In this document: positions 32,060-42,700 of the stretch, in pieces
Layout of the letters: every line of letters starts with the position of its first letter
Numbering within the stretch: the first letter of the stretch is position 1
Source: Apostichopus japonicus
Lineage: Eukaryota; Echinodermata; Holothuroidea; Aspidochirotida; Stichopodidae
Length of the DNA stretch: 64,000 nt
Assembly: GCF_037975245.1 (NCBI RefSeq)
Contig: NC_092579.1
Span: 12,074,678 to 12,138,677, forward strand
Reading direction: 5' to 3'
Notes under the pieces: generated by a model
What the model saw: the letters and a program-made list of their open reading frames with translations, nothing else
What the model was told of the DNA's origin: nothing
The model's database searches: none
Position numbers and translations under genes: made by a program

Positions 32060-32440
32060 AGGTTGTGTACCTTAGCAACCCGTGACCTGCTGGCCCATGT
32101 ATTCTTCAGTACACCGTTGTGTACCTTAGCAACCCGTGAACTGCTTGCCCCCTGTATGCTTCAGTACACTGTTGTGAACCTTAGCAACCCGTGAACTTCA
32201 TGCCCCTCTGTATGCTTCAGTACTCCGTTGTGTACCTTAGCAACCCGTGAACTGCTTGCCCCCTGTATGCTTCAGTACACTGTTGTGAACCTTAGCAACC
32301 CGTGAACTTCATGCCCCCCTGTATGCTTCAGTACTCCGTTGTGTACCTTAGATCCCGTGAACTGCTTGCTCCCTGTATGCTTCAGTACACTGTTGTTTAG
32401 CAACCCGTGAACTGCTTGCCCCCTGTATGGGGGGGGGGGC
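32060..32440. repeat. 56-bp minisatellite, right part (~7 units)
   Basis: Further tandem units of accttagcaacccgtgaac...cctgtatgcttcagtacac, alternating between aactgcttgcccc and aacttcatgcccc types, i.e. a two-unit higher-order pattern. The end is truncated at the G run near 32431. Confidence 0.9.
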
Positions 32441-32749
32441 TGAAGACTGATGGCCGGCCTGGGGGAGGGGTCTATTTTGGATTTTTTTTTTGCATTTTCA
32501 GGTGGCCTTGGTGCAATTTGGTGCAATATAGCACACCACTCCATTTTGTAAATAATTTTGCATTTTCACCTGGCCTTTATAGATGCAATTTGGTGCTCCA
32601 AATGAGATTTTTTTTTCTCATTCGGAAATGAAAAAGGGGTTTTCTGACTTGCGAAGCGGGGGGGGGGGCGGAATGATACTTCCGCCCACCATATTTTTCA
32701 CTGGGGGGGGGGGCTGGCGACCCCCAGCCCCCCGGTTCCTACGCCCTTG
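32431..32749. mobile_element. Probable hAT-like fragment
   Basis: The right end in reverse complement reads caagggcgtaggaaccgggg, a common hAT-type terminus, beside a G/C-rich subterminal palindrome (ctggggg...cccccag). No left terminus or duplication is visible. The internal ttgcattttca..tggcc..g.tgcaatttggtgc is repeated twice. Confidence 0.4.
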
Positions 32750-33429
32750 ATCAACAAGAAAGACTAGCTGGATGAAATGATTTTGTTGGAAGAAAAAGAC
32801 CTTTCACATGGCAAAGTTATTGTATGCCATCATGAATGTTATTTGCTAGCTTATAGATATACTATACCTACCACAGGCAAACACTAACATGCAGGCATAG
32901 CTTTACTTACTAATTTACTTAGGCTAGTTAGGTTGTAATTGTAATTTGGCATATGAAATGCAAGACATTTACAGTTGATAATGCAGACACTTGGTCTATT
33001 GTAATTATTCCATCGTGTGCAATCAGCACATAGATTATATAGCCACCTGGGGGTAGCTGGTTAGATCCATCCATTTGAAGGTATAATTTATAAGAGTACA
33101 AATATATACCCTTTAAAGGGTATATATTTTTCAGTTTAACATTGATAGCATATTACGTCATCTGAGGTTACCCAGTGTTGAAGTGGTAGTCAGAAAATTC
33201 ACAAAAAAGATAAGTTCGTCATGCATGCATGTTTTTGACTCAAAGAGACTGAAGTCACTAACTCCGCCGGTGACAAAACTACGTCAGACGAACCAACCAC
33301 GGAATTACCTCAACAACTGAAACGACAAATTTCTTATGACGAAGGTGAATTTAGAACTGTTAGACTGAAGAAAAAGTAATTCATTCCAAATCTGCCAAAT
33401 GCCAGGAACTCGCAACCTCGCTAAATAAT
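32750..33429. other. Spacer or 5' leader of the LINE
   Basis: No gene seen. Contains the palindrome at 33100-33129. The LINE's true 5' end may lie within this stretch, but no junction or target duplication could be fixed. Confidence 0.4.
33100..33129. repeat. Perfect 30-bp palindrome
   Basis: aaatatatacccttt followed immediately by its reverse complement, with no loop. AT-rich arms around a ccctttaaaggg core. Confidence 0.9.
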
Positions 33430-33543
33430 CGATATTAATTTAATGGATAATGTTTGCGAGGACTCAAATGATATCAGCATGTTCTTTGTGAGTATTTTGA
33501 CGTAGATTCTTATGACAGGTTACCTCCAAATAATTGCCTATCT

Positions 33544-34418
33544 ATGTTCCATTTAAACAGTCGCAGTCTGAACAAAAATTTCAACGAAATAAATACCTTT
33601 ATTTCACTACTAAAGAATGAATTCTCTGTACTTGGCTTCACCGAAACGTGGCTAAGTGACCACCCATCACCTCTTGTTCATATGAAAAATTACAAAATTA
33701 TAGAAAAACATCGTGTTAATAGAAGGGTGGCGGTGTCTGCTTATATGTGCACAATGGTTTAAACTTTAACCACCAACCAGATCTATCAACATTTAACGAT
33801 ATCATTGAATCCTTATTTATTGAGGCAAACTTGCCAAATTCTAAAGAGAAAATAATTATTGGTATTGTTTATAGACCTCCAAATGGTTCTTTAGAACAAT
33901 CTCATTATAACATGCAAAATATTTGTACAACCAGTAATCAGCTAAACTGTACTTCCTACATTATGGGGGATTTTAATATTGATTTGTTAGATAAAAACAA
34001 ATCACCAGAGTTTCTAAATAACCTTTACTCAAATGGTTTCTATCCTACAATATCAAGACCAACCAGAGTGAACAGTACCTCTTCAACTTTGATTGACAAT
34101 ATTATAACTAATAGTAATTCTAAACTTTCATCAGGTATGTTTGTAACTGATATCACTGATCACATTCCAGTGTTTGTCAATGCCCTCCAGACTAATCGCC
34201 GACAAAATAATCCCATTTATGCACGTAATTACAGTGATAATAATATAAAACTTTTCACTTCTGAAATTGGGAAAACTACGTGGGACAATGTCCTAAACGA
34301 ACCAGATGTTAATACTGCTTATAATACATTTTACTATTATTTTAATACTACGTATAATAATTGCTTTCCTACTCAAGTGTTCAATCCAAAAAAGAAACGT
34401 ACTAAAAAACGCCCCTAG
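33544..34418 (+). pseudogene. LINE endonuclease domain, frameshifted and stopped
   Basis: Two overlapping frames. The first (from 33544) has FHLNSRSLNKNF and the active-site Glu in GFTETWL. The second (33747-34418) has VYRPPNG, the metal/phosphodiester motif MGDFNIDLLD and the C-terminal ITDHIPVFV. The frame switch near 33724-33730 lies in a G-rich run where one G appears to be missing. The second frame ends in TAG at 34416-34418 just before the RT part. The other copy has TGG at this point. Confidence 0.88.
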
Positions 34419-34475
34419 ATCACTAAGGGCATTTTAAAATCAATCAAAAGGAAGAACATATTATTTAGACATTAT

Positions 34476-36371
34476 TTGAAGAATCCTACTGAACATACTA
34501 AGTCTAGTTACAAAATGTACCGTAATAAATTAAACCATGTTATACGATATTCCAGACGATTATACCTTTATGATAAATTCAAGCAGAGTAGAAACAACGT
34601 AAACAGTACTTGGAGTACAATTAATGAAATTCTCAATAAAAACGGAAAAGACTCATCATATCCAGCAACATTTAAAAATGATGATTGCGAAATTAGCAAT
34701 GATAATGACATCGCTAGCAACTTTAACAAATACTTCGTAAATCTTGGTTATAACCTCGCTAGTAAGATTAATATTAAACTAAAAGCGGAACATTTTTTAC
34801 ATAGTAATGACAAGGTATGCCATTCCATATTTACATATCCAGTAACAGTGGAAGAAGTTATAAAAGTTGCTCACACAAATGTGAAACCAAACAAAGCAGC
34901 AGGCTATGATGACTTTAAGCCAGGTATTATCAAACAAGTTATCCCATACATTGTAAAGCCTTTAACTCATCTCTGCAATATTTCTTTTAACACCGGCATT
35001 TTTCCGGATAAGCTTAAAATAGCAAAGGTAAAACCAATCTTTAAAAAAGGAGACCCCAGTTATTTTGAGAATTACCGCCCTATATCTTTATTGTCAGTCT
35101 TTTCAAAAATCATTGAACGATTAATGTTTAATCGTATTTACAGTTTTCTATGTAAATATAATGTTCTTAATAACGAGCAGTACGGATTTCGTCTTGACCA
35201 TTCTACAGAATTAGCTTTAGCAGATGCAGTCAACAATATTTATAATAGTCTTGATAAGAATAATACCTGTGTAGGCGTATTTCTCGACCTATCCAAAGCT
35301 TTTGACACCATCGATCACAAAATATTACTAAGTAAATTATCTTTTTATGGTATCAGAGGAACAACCCTAAATTGGCTAGATAGTTATCTTTCAAATAGAT
35401 ACCAGTACACTGTATATAAAAATTCTAAATCTGAACTTGCTAAAATCGCTTGCGGAGTTCCTCAGGGTTCTATACTAGGTCCATTACTATTGATAATTTA
35501 TGTCAATGATATCGTTAATGTCTCCGATATTGCTAGAACAATATTATTTGCCGACGACACAAATATTTTCTTCGATTCCCAAAATCTACTCTCATCACAT
35601 AAAACTGTTTCTACTGAACTAACTAAATTTTCCAGCTGGTTTGCAGCAAACAAATTATCTCTTAATATAGAAAAAACTAATTATATGGTGTTTAATGCTA
35701 GTCACTCATTCAGATGGGATCACAATATTACCATGAATGATAAAATTATTAATCGGGTTAACACGACTAAGTTCTTGGGTGTACACATAGACAATAAACT
35801 TTCGTGGCGTGATCATATATCAGCAGTCTGTAACAGAGTGGCTAGAAATACTGGTATTATATGCAAATTAAAACATTATTTACCTCCAAATATACTCAGA
35901 ACACTCTATGTAACTCTGATTTTACCCCAATTAACTTATTGCACGACTATTTGGTCAGGAACCTATTCTACAAATCTTAATCACCTATGTGTCCTCCAGA
36001 AGAGAGCTATCCGCCATATTTCACATGCTGCACCACGTGATCATACTAGCCCATTATTCAAAAGATTAAATTTATTAAAACTAAATGATATTATAAGAGT
36101 CCAGCTTGCAACATTTGCATATAAAGCATGGAATGGATTACTACCCGAGGCTTTTAAAGATTTTATATATAGTAATAGACTAATCCACAACCATCAAACA
36201 CGCCATTGTAATAACGCACATGTTTTATCCCAACGAAGTACTTTAAGTTCTTTTAACCCTCGTATTCGTGCTATAAAAACGTGGAATAATCTCCAGGATA
36301 ATGTTAAGAATAAGCCTTCTTACTCTGTATTCAAAAGGAATCTCCAAACTGTAATTATTTCTCACTATTGA
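34476..36371 (+). CDS. LINE reverse transcriptase (631-codon open frame)
   Basis: This frame is the same as that of the endonuclease part upstream (both starts divisible by 3), so the protein was once continuous across the TAG at 34416-34418; the Met used here is simply the first after that stop. RT motifs in order: KPNKAAGYDD, NYRPISLLSVFSKIIE, EQYGFR, FLDLSKAFDTIDH, GVPQGSILGPLL, the catalytic FADDTNIFF (about 35547-35575), LSLNIEKTNYM, FLGVHIDNKLSW, and a C-terminal segment with LQKRAIRHI and DHTSPLF. All polymerase motifs look intact. Its likely job is target-primed reverse transcription of the element and possibly of SINEs. Confidence 0.92.
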   Translation: MKNPTEHTKSSYKMYRNKLNHVIRYSRRLYLYDKFKQSRNNVNSTWSTINEILNKNGKDSSYPATFKNDDCEISNDNDIASNFNKYFVNLGYNLASKINIKLKAEHFLHSNDKVCHSIFTYPVTVEEVIKVAHTNVKPNKAAGYDDFKPGIIKQVIPYIVKPLTHLCNISFNTGIFPDKLKIAKVKPIFKKGDPSYFENYRPISLLSVFSKIIERLMFNRIYSFLCKYNVLNNEQYGFRLDHSTELALADAVNNIYNSLDKNNTCVGVFLDLSKAFDTIDHKILLSKLSFYGIRGTTLNWLDSYLSNRYQYTVYKNSKSELAKIACGVPQGSILGPLLLIIYVNDIVNVSDIARTILFADDTNIFFDSQNLLSSHKTVSTELTKFSSWFAANKLSLNIEKTNYMVFNASHSFRWDHNITMNDKIINRVNTTKFLGVHIDNKLSWRDHISAVCNRVARNTGIICKLKHYLPPNILRTLYVTLILPQLTYCTTIWSGTYSTNLNHLCVLQKRAIRHISHAAPRDHTSPLFKRLNLLKLNDIIRVQLATFAYKAWNGLLPEAFKDFIYSNRLIHNHQTRHCNNAHVLSQRSTLSSFNPRIRAIKTWNNLQDNVKNKPSYSVFKRNLQTVIISHY

Positions 36372-36640
36372 TGGATTTATTCTTGTGTGTGTTTGTGATT
36401 AGATCATTATAAAGATTGTTAGAATTGTTTATTAACATAATTAATTTCAATTAGTGTCAATTCGATTATTTCATCATTGTAGATGCTACTATTAACTTTT
36501 CTTTTTCTATTCTTAAGTTTTTCTTTCTTTTTTCTTTTTGGGGAGTTTCCTACTTTGTTAAGCCTTGCAGGCTTTATAGGAGACTTTCCGTCACACTGTC
36601 AATTGTGATGAAACAAATAAATATACAAAAATACAAAATA
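36372..36640 (+). other. LINE 3' UTR and tail
   Basis: T-rich UTR with the word ttaagccttgcaggctttata (a small hairpin, agccttgcaggct), then gatgaaacaaataaatatac and repeated atacaaaa. It joins the first satellite monomer at about 36641-36643. Confidence 0.7.
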
Positions 36641-36708
36641 TACAAGTGCCTACACGGGGAGCTGTAAGTATTAGTTAATCCACCTAATATCTCAGTCCAT
36701 ACAGTGGC

Positions 36709-36793
36709 GCGATGGCTTGGCGCACTGTACGAGCTGATGATCGAGACTCTCTTTTGCATCCGTGGATCGAACCCCGGTGGTGACGTCTTTTGC
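36709..36793 (+). other. tRNA-like segment of a monomer (example unit)
   Basis: A-box-like tggcgcgatgg and B-box-like segment 48 bp apart, as in Leu/Ser (class II) tRNAs. In this first unit the B box reads ggatcgaacc; in most others it is the perfect ggttcgaacc. The A box deviates from the consensus at two positions, and a TTTT run (ctctcttttgc) lies between the boxes and could stop RNA polymerase III. The T arm no longer pairs fully, so it is not a working tRNA. Confidence 0.6.
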
Positions 36794-36805
36794 CGATCTT
36801 TTACA

Positions 36806-36828
36806 GCAAGTGCCTACACGGGGAGCTG
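36806..36828 (+). other. Splice-like micro-exon of a monomer (example unit)
   Basis: In the typical monomer a pyrimidine-rich tcttttacag ends just before caagtgcctacacggggagc plus t, and the next bases are gtaagtatt. That is a 21-nt segment between a good 3' splice site and a consensus 5' splice site. The pattern recurs in nearly every monomer on the plus strand. Use as an exon is a prediction only. Confidence 0.4.
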
Positions 36829-39743
36829 TAAGTATTAGTTAATCCACCTAATATCTCAGTCCATACAGTGGCGCGATGGCTTGGCGTACTGTACGAGCTG
36901 ATGATCGAGACTCTCTTTTGCATCCGTGGTTCGAACCCCGGTGGTGACGTCTTTTGCCGATCTTTTACAGCAAATGCCTACACGGGGAGCTGTAAGTATT
37001 AGTTAATCCACCTAATATCTCAGTCCATACAGTGGCGCGATGGCTTGGCGCACTGTACGAGCTGATGATCGAGACTCTCTTTTGCATCCGTGGATCGAAC
37101 CCCGGTGGTGACGTCTTTTGCCGATCTTTTACAGCAAGTGCCTACACGGGGAGCTGTAAGTATTAGTTAATCCACCTAATATCTCAGTCCATACAGTGGC
37201 GCGATGGCTTGGCGTACTGTACGAGCTGATGATCGAGACTCTCTTTTGCATCCGTGGTTCGAACCCCGGTGATGACGTCTTTTGCCGATCTTTTACAGCA
37301 AGTGCCTACACGGGGAGCTGTAAGTATTAGTTAATCCACCTAATATCTCAGTCCATACAGTGGCGCGATGGCTTGGCGCACTGTACGAGCTGATGATCGA
37401 GACTCTCTTTTGCATCCGTGGTTCGAACCCCGGTGATGACGTCTTTTACAGCAAGTGCCTACACGGGGAGCTGTAAGTATTAGTTAATCCACCTAATATC
37501 TCAGTCCATACAGTGGCGCGATGGCTTGGCGCACTGTACGAGCTGATGATCGAGACTCTCTTTTGCATCCGTGGTTCGAACCCCGGTGATGACGTCTTTT
37601 GCCGATCTTTTACAGCAAGTGCCTACACGGGGAGCTGTAAGTATTAGTTAATCCACCTAATATTTCAGTCCATACAGTGGCGCGATGGCTTGGCGCACTG
37701 TACGAGCTGATGATCGAGACTCTCTTTTGCATCCGTGGTTCGAACCCCGGTGATGAAGGCTTTTACAGCAAGTGCCTACACGGGGAGCTGTAAGTATTAG
37801 TTAATCCACCTAATATCTCAGTCCATACAGTGGCGCGATGGCTTGGCGCACTGTACGAGCTGATGATCGAGACTCTCTTTTGCATCCGTGGTTCGAACCC
37901 CGGTGGTGACGGCTTTTGCCGATCTTTTACAGCAAGTGCCTACACGGGGAGCTGTAAGTATTAGTTAATCCACCTAATATTTCAGTCCATACAGTGGCGC
38001 GATGGCTTGGCGCACTGTACGAGCTGATGATCGAGACTCTCTTTTGCATCCGTGGTTCGAACCCCGGTGGTGACGTCTTTTGCCGATCTTTTACAGCAAG
38101 TGCCTACACGGGGAGCTGTAAGTATTAGTTAATCCACCTAATATCTCAGTCCATACAGTGGCGCGATGGCTTGGCGCACTGTACGAGCAGATGATCGAGA
38201 CTCTCTTTTGCATCCGTGGTTCGAACCCAGGTGGTGACGTCTTTTGCCGATCTTTTACAGTAAGTGCCTACACGGAGAGCTGTAAGTATTAGTTAATCCA
38301 CCTAATATCTCAGTCCATACAGTGGCGCGATGGCTTGGCGCACTGTACGAGCTGATGATCGAGACTCTCTTTTGCATCCGTGGTTCGAACCTAGGTGATG
38401 ACGTCTTTTACAGCAAGTGCCTACACGGGGAGCTGTAAGTATTAGTTAATCCACCTGATATCTCAGTCTATACAGTGGCTCGATGGCTTGGCGCACTGTG
38501 CGAGCTGATAATCGAGACTCTCTTTTGCATCCGTGGTTCGAACCCCGGTGATGACGTCTTTTACAGCAAGTGCCTAAACGGGGAGCTGTAAGTATTAGTT
38601 AATCCACCTAATATCTCAGTCCATACAGTGGCGCGATGGCTTGGCGCACTGTACGAGCTGATGATCGAGACTCTCTTTTGCATCCGTGGTTCGAACCCCG
38701 GTGATGACGTCTTTTGCCGATTTTTTACAGCAAGTGCCTACACGGGGAGCTGTAAGTATTAGTTAATCCACCTAATATCTCAGTCCATACAGTGGCTCGA
38801 TGGCTTGGCGCACTGTACGAGCTGATGATCGAGACTCTCTTTTGCATCCGTGGTTCGAACCCCGGTGATGACGTCTTTTGCCGATTTTTTACAGCAAGTG
38901 CCTACACGGGGAGCTGTAAGTATTAGTTAATCCACCTAATATTTCAGTCCATACAGTGGCGCGATGGCTTGGCGCACTGTACGAGCTGATGATCGAGACT
39001 CTCTTTTGCATCCGTGGTTCGAACCCCGGTGATGACGTCTTTTACAGCAAGTGCCTACACGGGGAGCTGTAAGTATTAGTTAATCCACCTAATATCTCAG
39101 TCCATACAGTGGCGCGATGGCTTGGCGCACTGTGCGAGCTGATGATCGAGACTCTATTTTGCATCCGTGGTTCGAACCCCGGTGATGACGTCTTTTGCCG
39201 ATCTTTTACAGCAAGTGCCTACACGGGGAGCTGTAAGTATTAGTTAATCCACCTAATATCTCAGTCCATACAGTGGCGCGATGGCTTGGCGCACTGTGCA
39301 AGATGATGATCGAGATTCTCTTTTGCATCCGTGGTTCGAACCCCGGTGATGACGTCTTTTACAGCAAGTGCCTACACGGGGAGCTGTAAGTATTAGTTAA
39401 TCCACCTAATATCTCAGTCCATACAGTGGCGCGATGGCTTGGCGCACTGTACGAGCTGATGATCGAGACTCTCTTTTGCATCCGTGGTTCGAACCCCTGT
39501 GGTGACGTCTTTTGCCGATCTTTTACAGCAAGTGCCTACACGGGGAGCTGTAAGTATTAGTTAATCCACCTAATATCTCAGTCCATACAGTGGCTCAATG
39601 GCTTGGCGCACTGTACGAGCTGATGATCGAGACTCTCTTTTGCATCCGTTTTTCGAACCCCGGTGGTGACGTCTTTTGCCGATCTTTTACAGCAAGTGCC
39701 TACACGGGGAGCTGTAAGTATTAGTTAATCCACCTAATATCTC

Positions 39744-39775
39744 AGTCCATACAGTGGTTCGAACCCCGGTGGTGA
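39744..39775. repeat. Monomer with 58-bp deletion (also near 42692 and 43268)
   Basis: Here cagtgg joins directly to ttcgaacccc, removing the A box and everything up to the B box. The breakpoints lie in the shared gtgg words, so slippage or unequal exchange is the simple cause. The same deletion recurs at about 42698 and 43274, showing that the variant monomer was itself spread. Confidence 0.85.
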
Positions 39776-42700
39776 CGTCTTTTGCCGATCTTTTACAGCA
39801 AGTGCCTACACGGGGAGCTGTAAGTATTAGTTAATCCACCTAATATCTCAGTCCATACAGTGGCGCGATGGCTTGGCGCACTGTACGAGCTGATGATCGA
39901 GACTCTCTTTTGCATCCGTGGTTCGAACCCAGGTGATGACGTCTTTTACAGCAAGTGCCTACACGGGGAGCTGTAAGTATTAGTTAATCCACCTAATATC
40001 TCAGTCCATACAGTGGCGCGATGGCTTGGCGCACTGTACGAGCTGATGATCGAGACTCTCTTTTGCATCCGTGGTTCGAACCCCGGTGATGACGTCTTTT
40101 ACAGCAAGTGCCTACACGGGGAGCTGTAAGTATTAGTTAATCCACCTAATATCTCAGTCCATACAGTGGCGCGATGGCTTGGCGCACTGTACGAGCTGAT
40201 GATCGAGACTCTCTTTTGCATCCGTGGTTCGAACCCAGGTGATGACGTCTTTTACAGCAAGTGCCTACACGGGGAGCTGTAAGTATTAGTTAATCCACCT
40301 AATATCTCAGTCCATACAGTGGCGCGATGGCTTGGCGCACTGTACGAGCTGATGATCGAGACTCTCTTTTGCATCCGTGGTTCGAACCCCGGTGGTGACG
40401 TCTTTTGCCGATCTTTTACAGCAAGTGCCTACACGGGGAGCTGTAAGTATTAGTTAATCCACCTAATATTTCAGTCCATACAGTGGCGCGATGGCTTGGC
40501 GCACTGTACGAGCTGATGATCGAGACTCTCTTTTGCATCCGTGGTTCGAAACCCTGTGGTGACGTCTTTTGCCGATCTTTTACAGCAAGTGCCTACACGG
40601 GGAGCTGTAAGTATTAGTTAATCCACCTAATATCTCAGTCCATACAGTGGTGCGATGGCTTGGCGCACTGTACGAGCTGATGATCGAGACTCTCTTTTGT
40701 ATCCGTGGTTCGAACCCCGGTGATGACGTCTTTTGCCGATCTTTTACAGCAAGTGCATACACGGGGAGCTGTAAGTATTAGTTAATTCACCTAATATCTC
40801 AGTCCATACAGTGGCGCGATGGCTTGGCGCACTGTACGAGCTGATGATCGAGACTCTCTTTTGCATCCGTGGTTCGAACCCAGGTGATGACGTCTTTTAC
40901 AGCAAGTGCCTACACGGGGAGCTGTAAGTATTAGTTAATCCACCTAATATCTCAGTCCATACAGTGGCGCGATGGCTTGGCGCACTGTACGAGCTGATGA
41001 TCGAGACTCTCTTTTGCATCCGTGGTTCGAACCCCGGTGATGACGTCTTTTACAGCAAGTGCCTACACGGGGAGCTGTAAGTATTAGTTAATCCACCTAA
41101 TATCTCAGTCCATACAGTGGCGCGATGGCTTGGCGCACTGTACGAGCTGATGATCGAGACTCTCTTTTGCATCCGTGGATCGAACCCCGGTGATGACGTC
41201 TTTTACAGCAAGTGCCTACACGGGGAGCTGTAAGTATTAGTTAACCCACCTAATATCTCAGTCCATACAGTAGCGCGATGGCTTGGCGCACTGTGCGAGC
41301 TGATGATCGAGACTCTCTTTTGCATCCGTGGTTCGAACCCCGGTGGTGACGTCTTTTGCCGATCTTTTACAGCAAGTGCCTACACGGGGAGCTGTAAGTA
41401 TTAGTTAATCCACCTAATATCTCAGTCCATACAGTGGCGCGATGGCTTGGCGCACTGTACGAGCTGATGATCGAGACTCTCTTTTGCATCCGTGGTTCGA
41501 ACCCCGCTGCTGACGTCTTTTAAAGCAAGTGCCTACACGGGGAGCTGTAAGTATTAGTTAATCCACCTAATATCTCAGTCCATACAGTGGCGCGATGGCT
41601 GGCGCACTGTACGAGCTGATGATCGAGACTCTCTTTTGCATCCGTGGTTCGAACCCCGGTGGTGACGTGTTTTGCAGATCTTTTACAGCAAGTGCCTACA
41701 CGGGGAGCTGTAAGTATTAGTTAATCCACCTAATATCTCAGTCCATACAGTGGCGCGATGGCTTGGCGCACTGCACGAGCTGATGATCGAGACTCTCTTT
41801 TGCATCCATGGTTCGAACCCCGGTGATGACGTCTTTTACAGCAAGTGCCTACACGGGGAGCTGTAAGTATTAGTTAATCCACCTAATATCTCAGTCCATA
41901 CAGTGGCGCGATGGCTTGGCGCACTGTACGAGCTGATGATCGAGACTCTCTTTTGCATCCGTGGTTCGAACCCCGGTGGTGACGTCTTTTACCGATCTTT
42001 TAAAGCAGGTGCCTACACGGAGAGCTGTAAGTATTAGTTAATCCACCTAATATCTCAGTCCATACAGTGGCTCGATGGCATGGCGCACTGTACGAGCTGA
42101 TGATCGAGACTCTCTTTTGCATCCGTGGTTCGAACCCCGGTGATGACGTCTTTTGCGATTTTTTACAGCAAGTGCCTACACGGGGAGCTGTAAGTATTAG
42201 TTAATCCACCTAATATCTCAGTCCATACAGTGGCGCGATGGCTTGGCGCACTGTACGAGCTGATGATCGAGACTCTCTTTTGCATCCGTGGTTCGAACCC
42301 CGGTGGTGACGTCTTTTACATCAAGTGCCTACACGGGGAGCTGTAAGTATTAGTTAATCCACCTAATATCTCAGTCCATACAGTGGCGCGATGGCTTGGC
42401 GCACTGTACCAGCTGATGAGACTCTCTTTTGCATCCGTGGTTCGAACCCCGGTGATGACGTCTTTTACAGCAAGTGCCTACACGGGGAGCTGTAAGTATT
42501 AGTTAATCCACCTAATATCTCAGTCCATACAGTGGCGCGATGGCTTGGCGCACTGTACGAGCTGATGATCGAGACTCTCTTTTGCATCCGTGGTTCGAAC
42601 CCCGGTGGTGACGTCTTTTGCCGATCTTTTACAGCAAGTGCCTACACGGGGAGCTGTAAGTATTAGTTAATCCACCTAATATCTCAGTCCATACAGTGGT

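Larger units (their letters stand above)
33430..36640 (+). mobile_element. Near-complete LINE (APE endonuclease plus RT), Jockey/CR1 group
   Basis: An APE-type endonuclease followed by reverse transcriptase in one reading frame, then a 3' UTR and an A-rich tail (aaataaatatacaaaaatac) that abuts the satellite. The opening style (YFDVDS..., HLNSRSLNKNF, GFTETWL) recalls the CR1/Daphne branch of the Jockey superfamily. No gag-like ORF1 was recognised upstream. A second, minus-strand, 5'-truncated copy at 1-982 is nearly identical. Confidence 0.85.
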
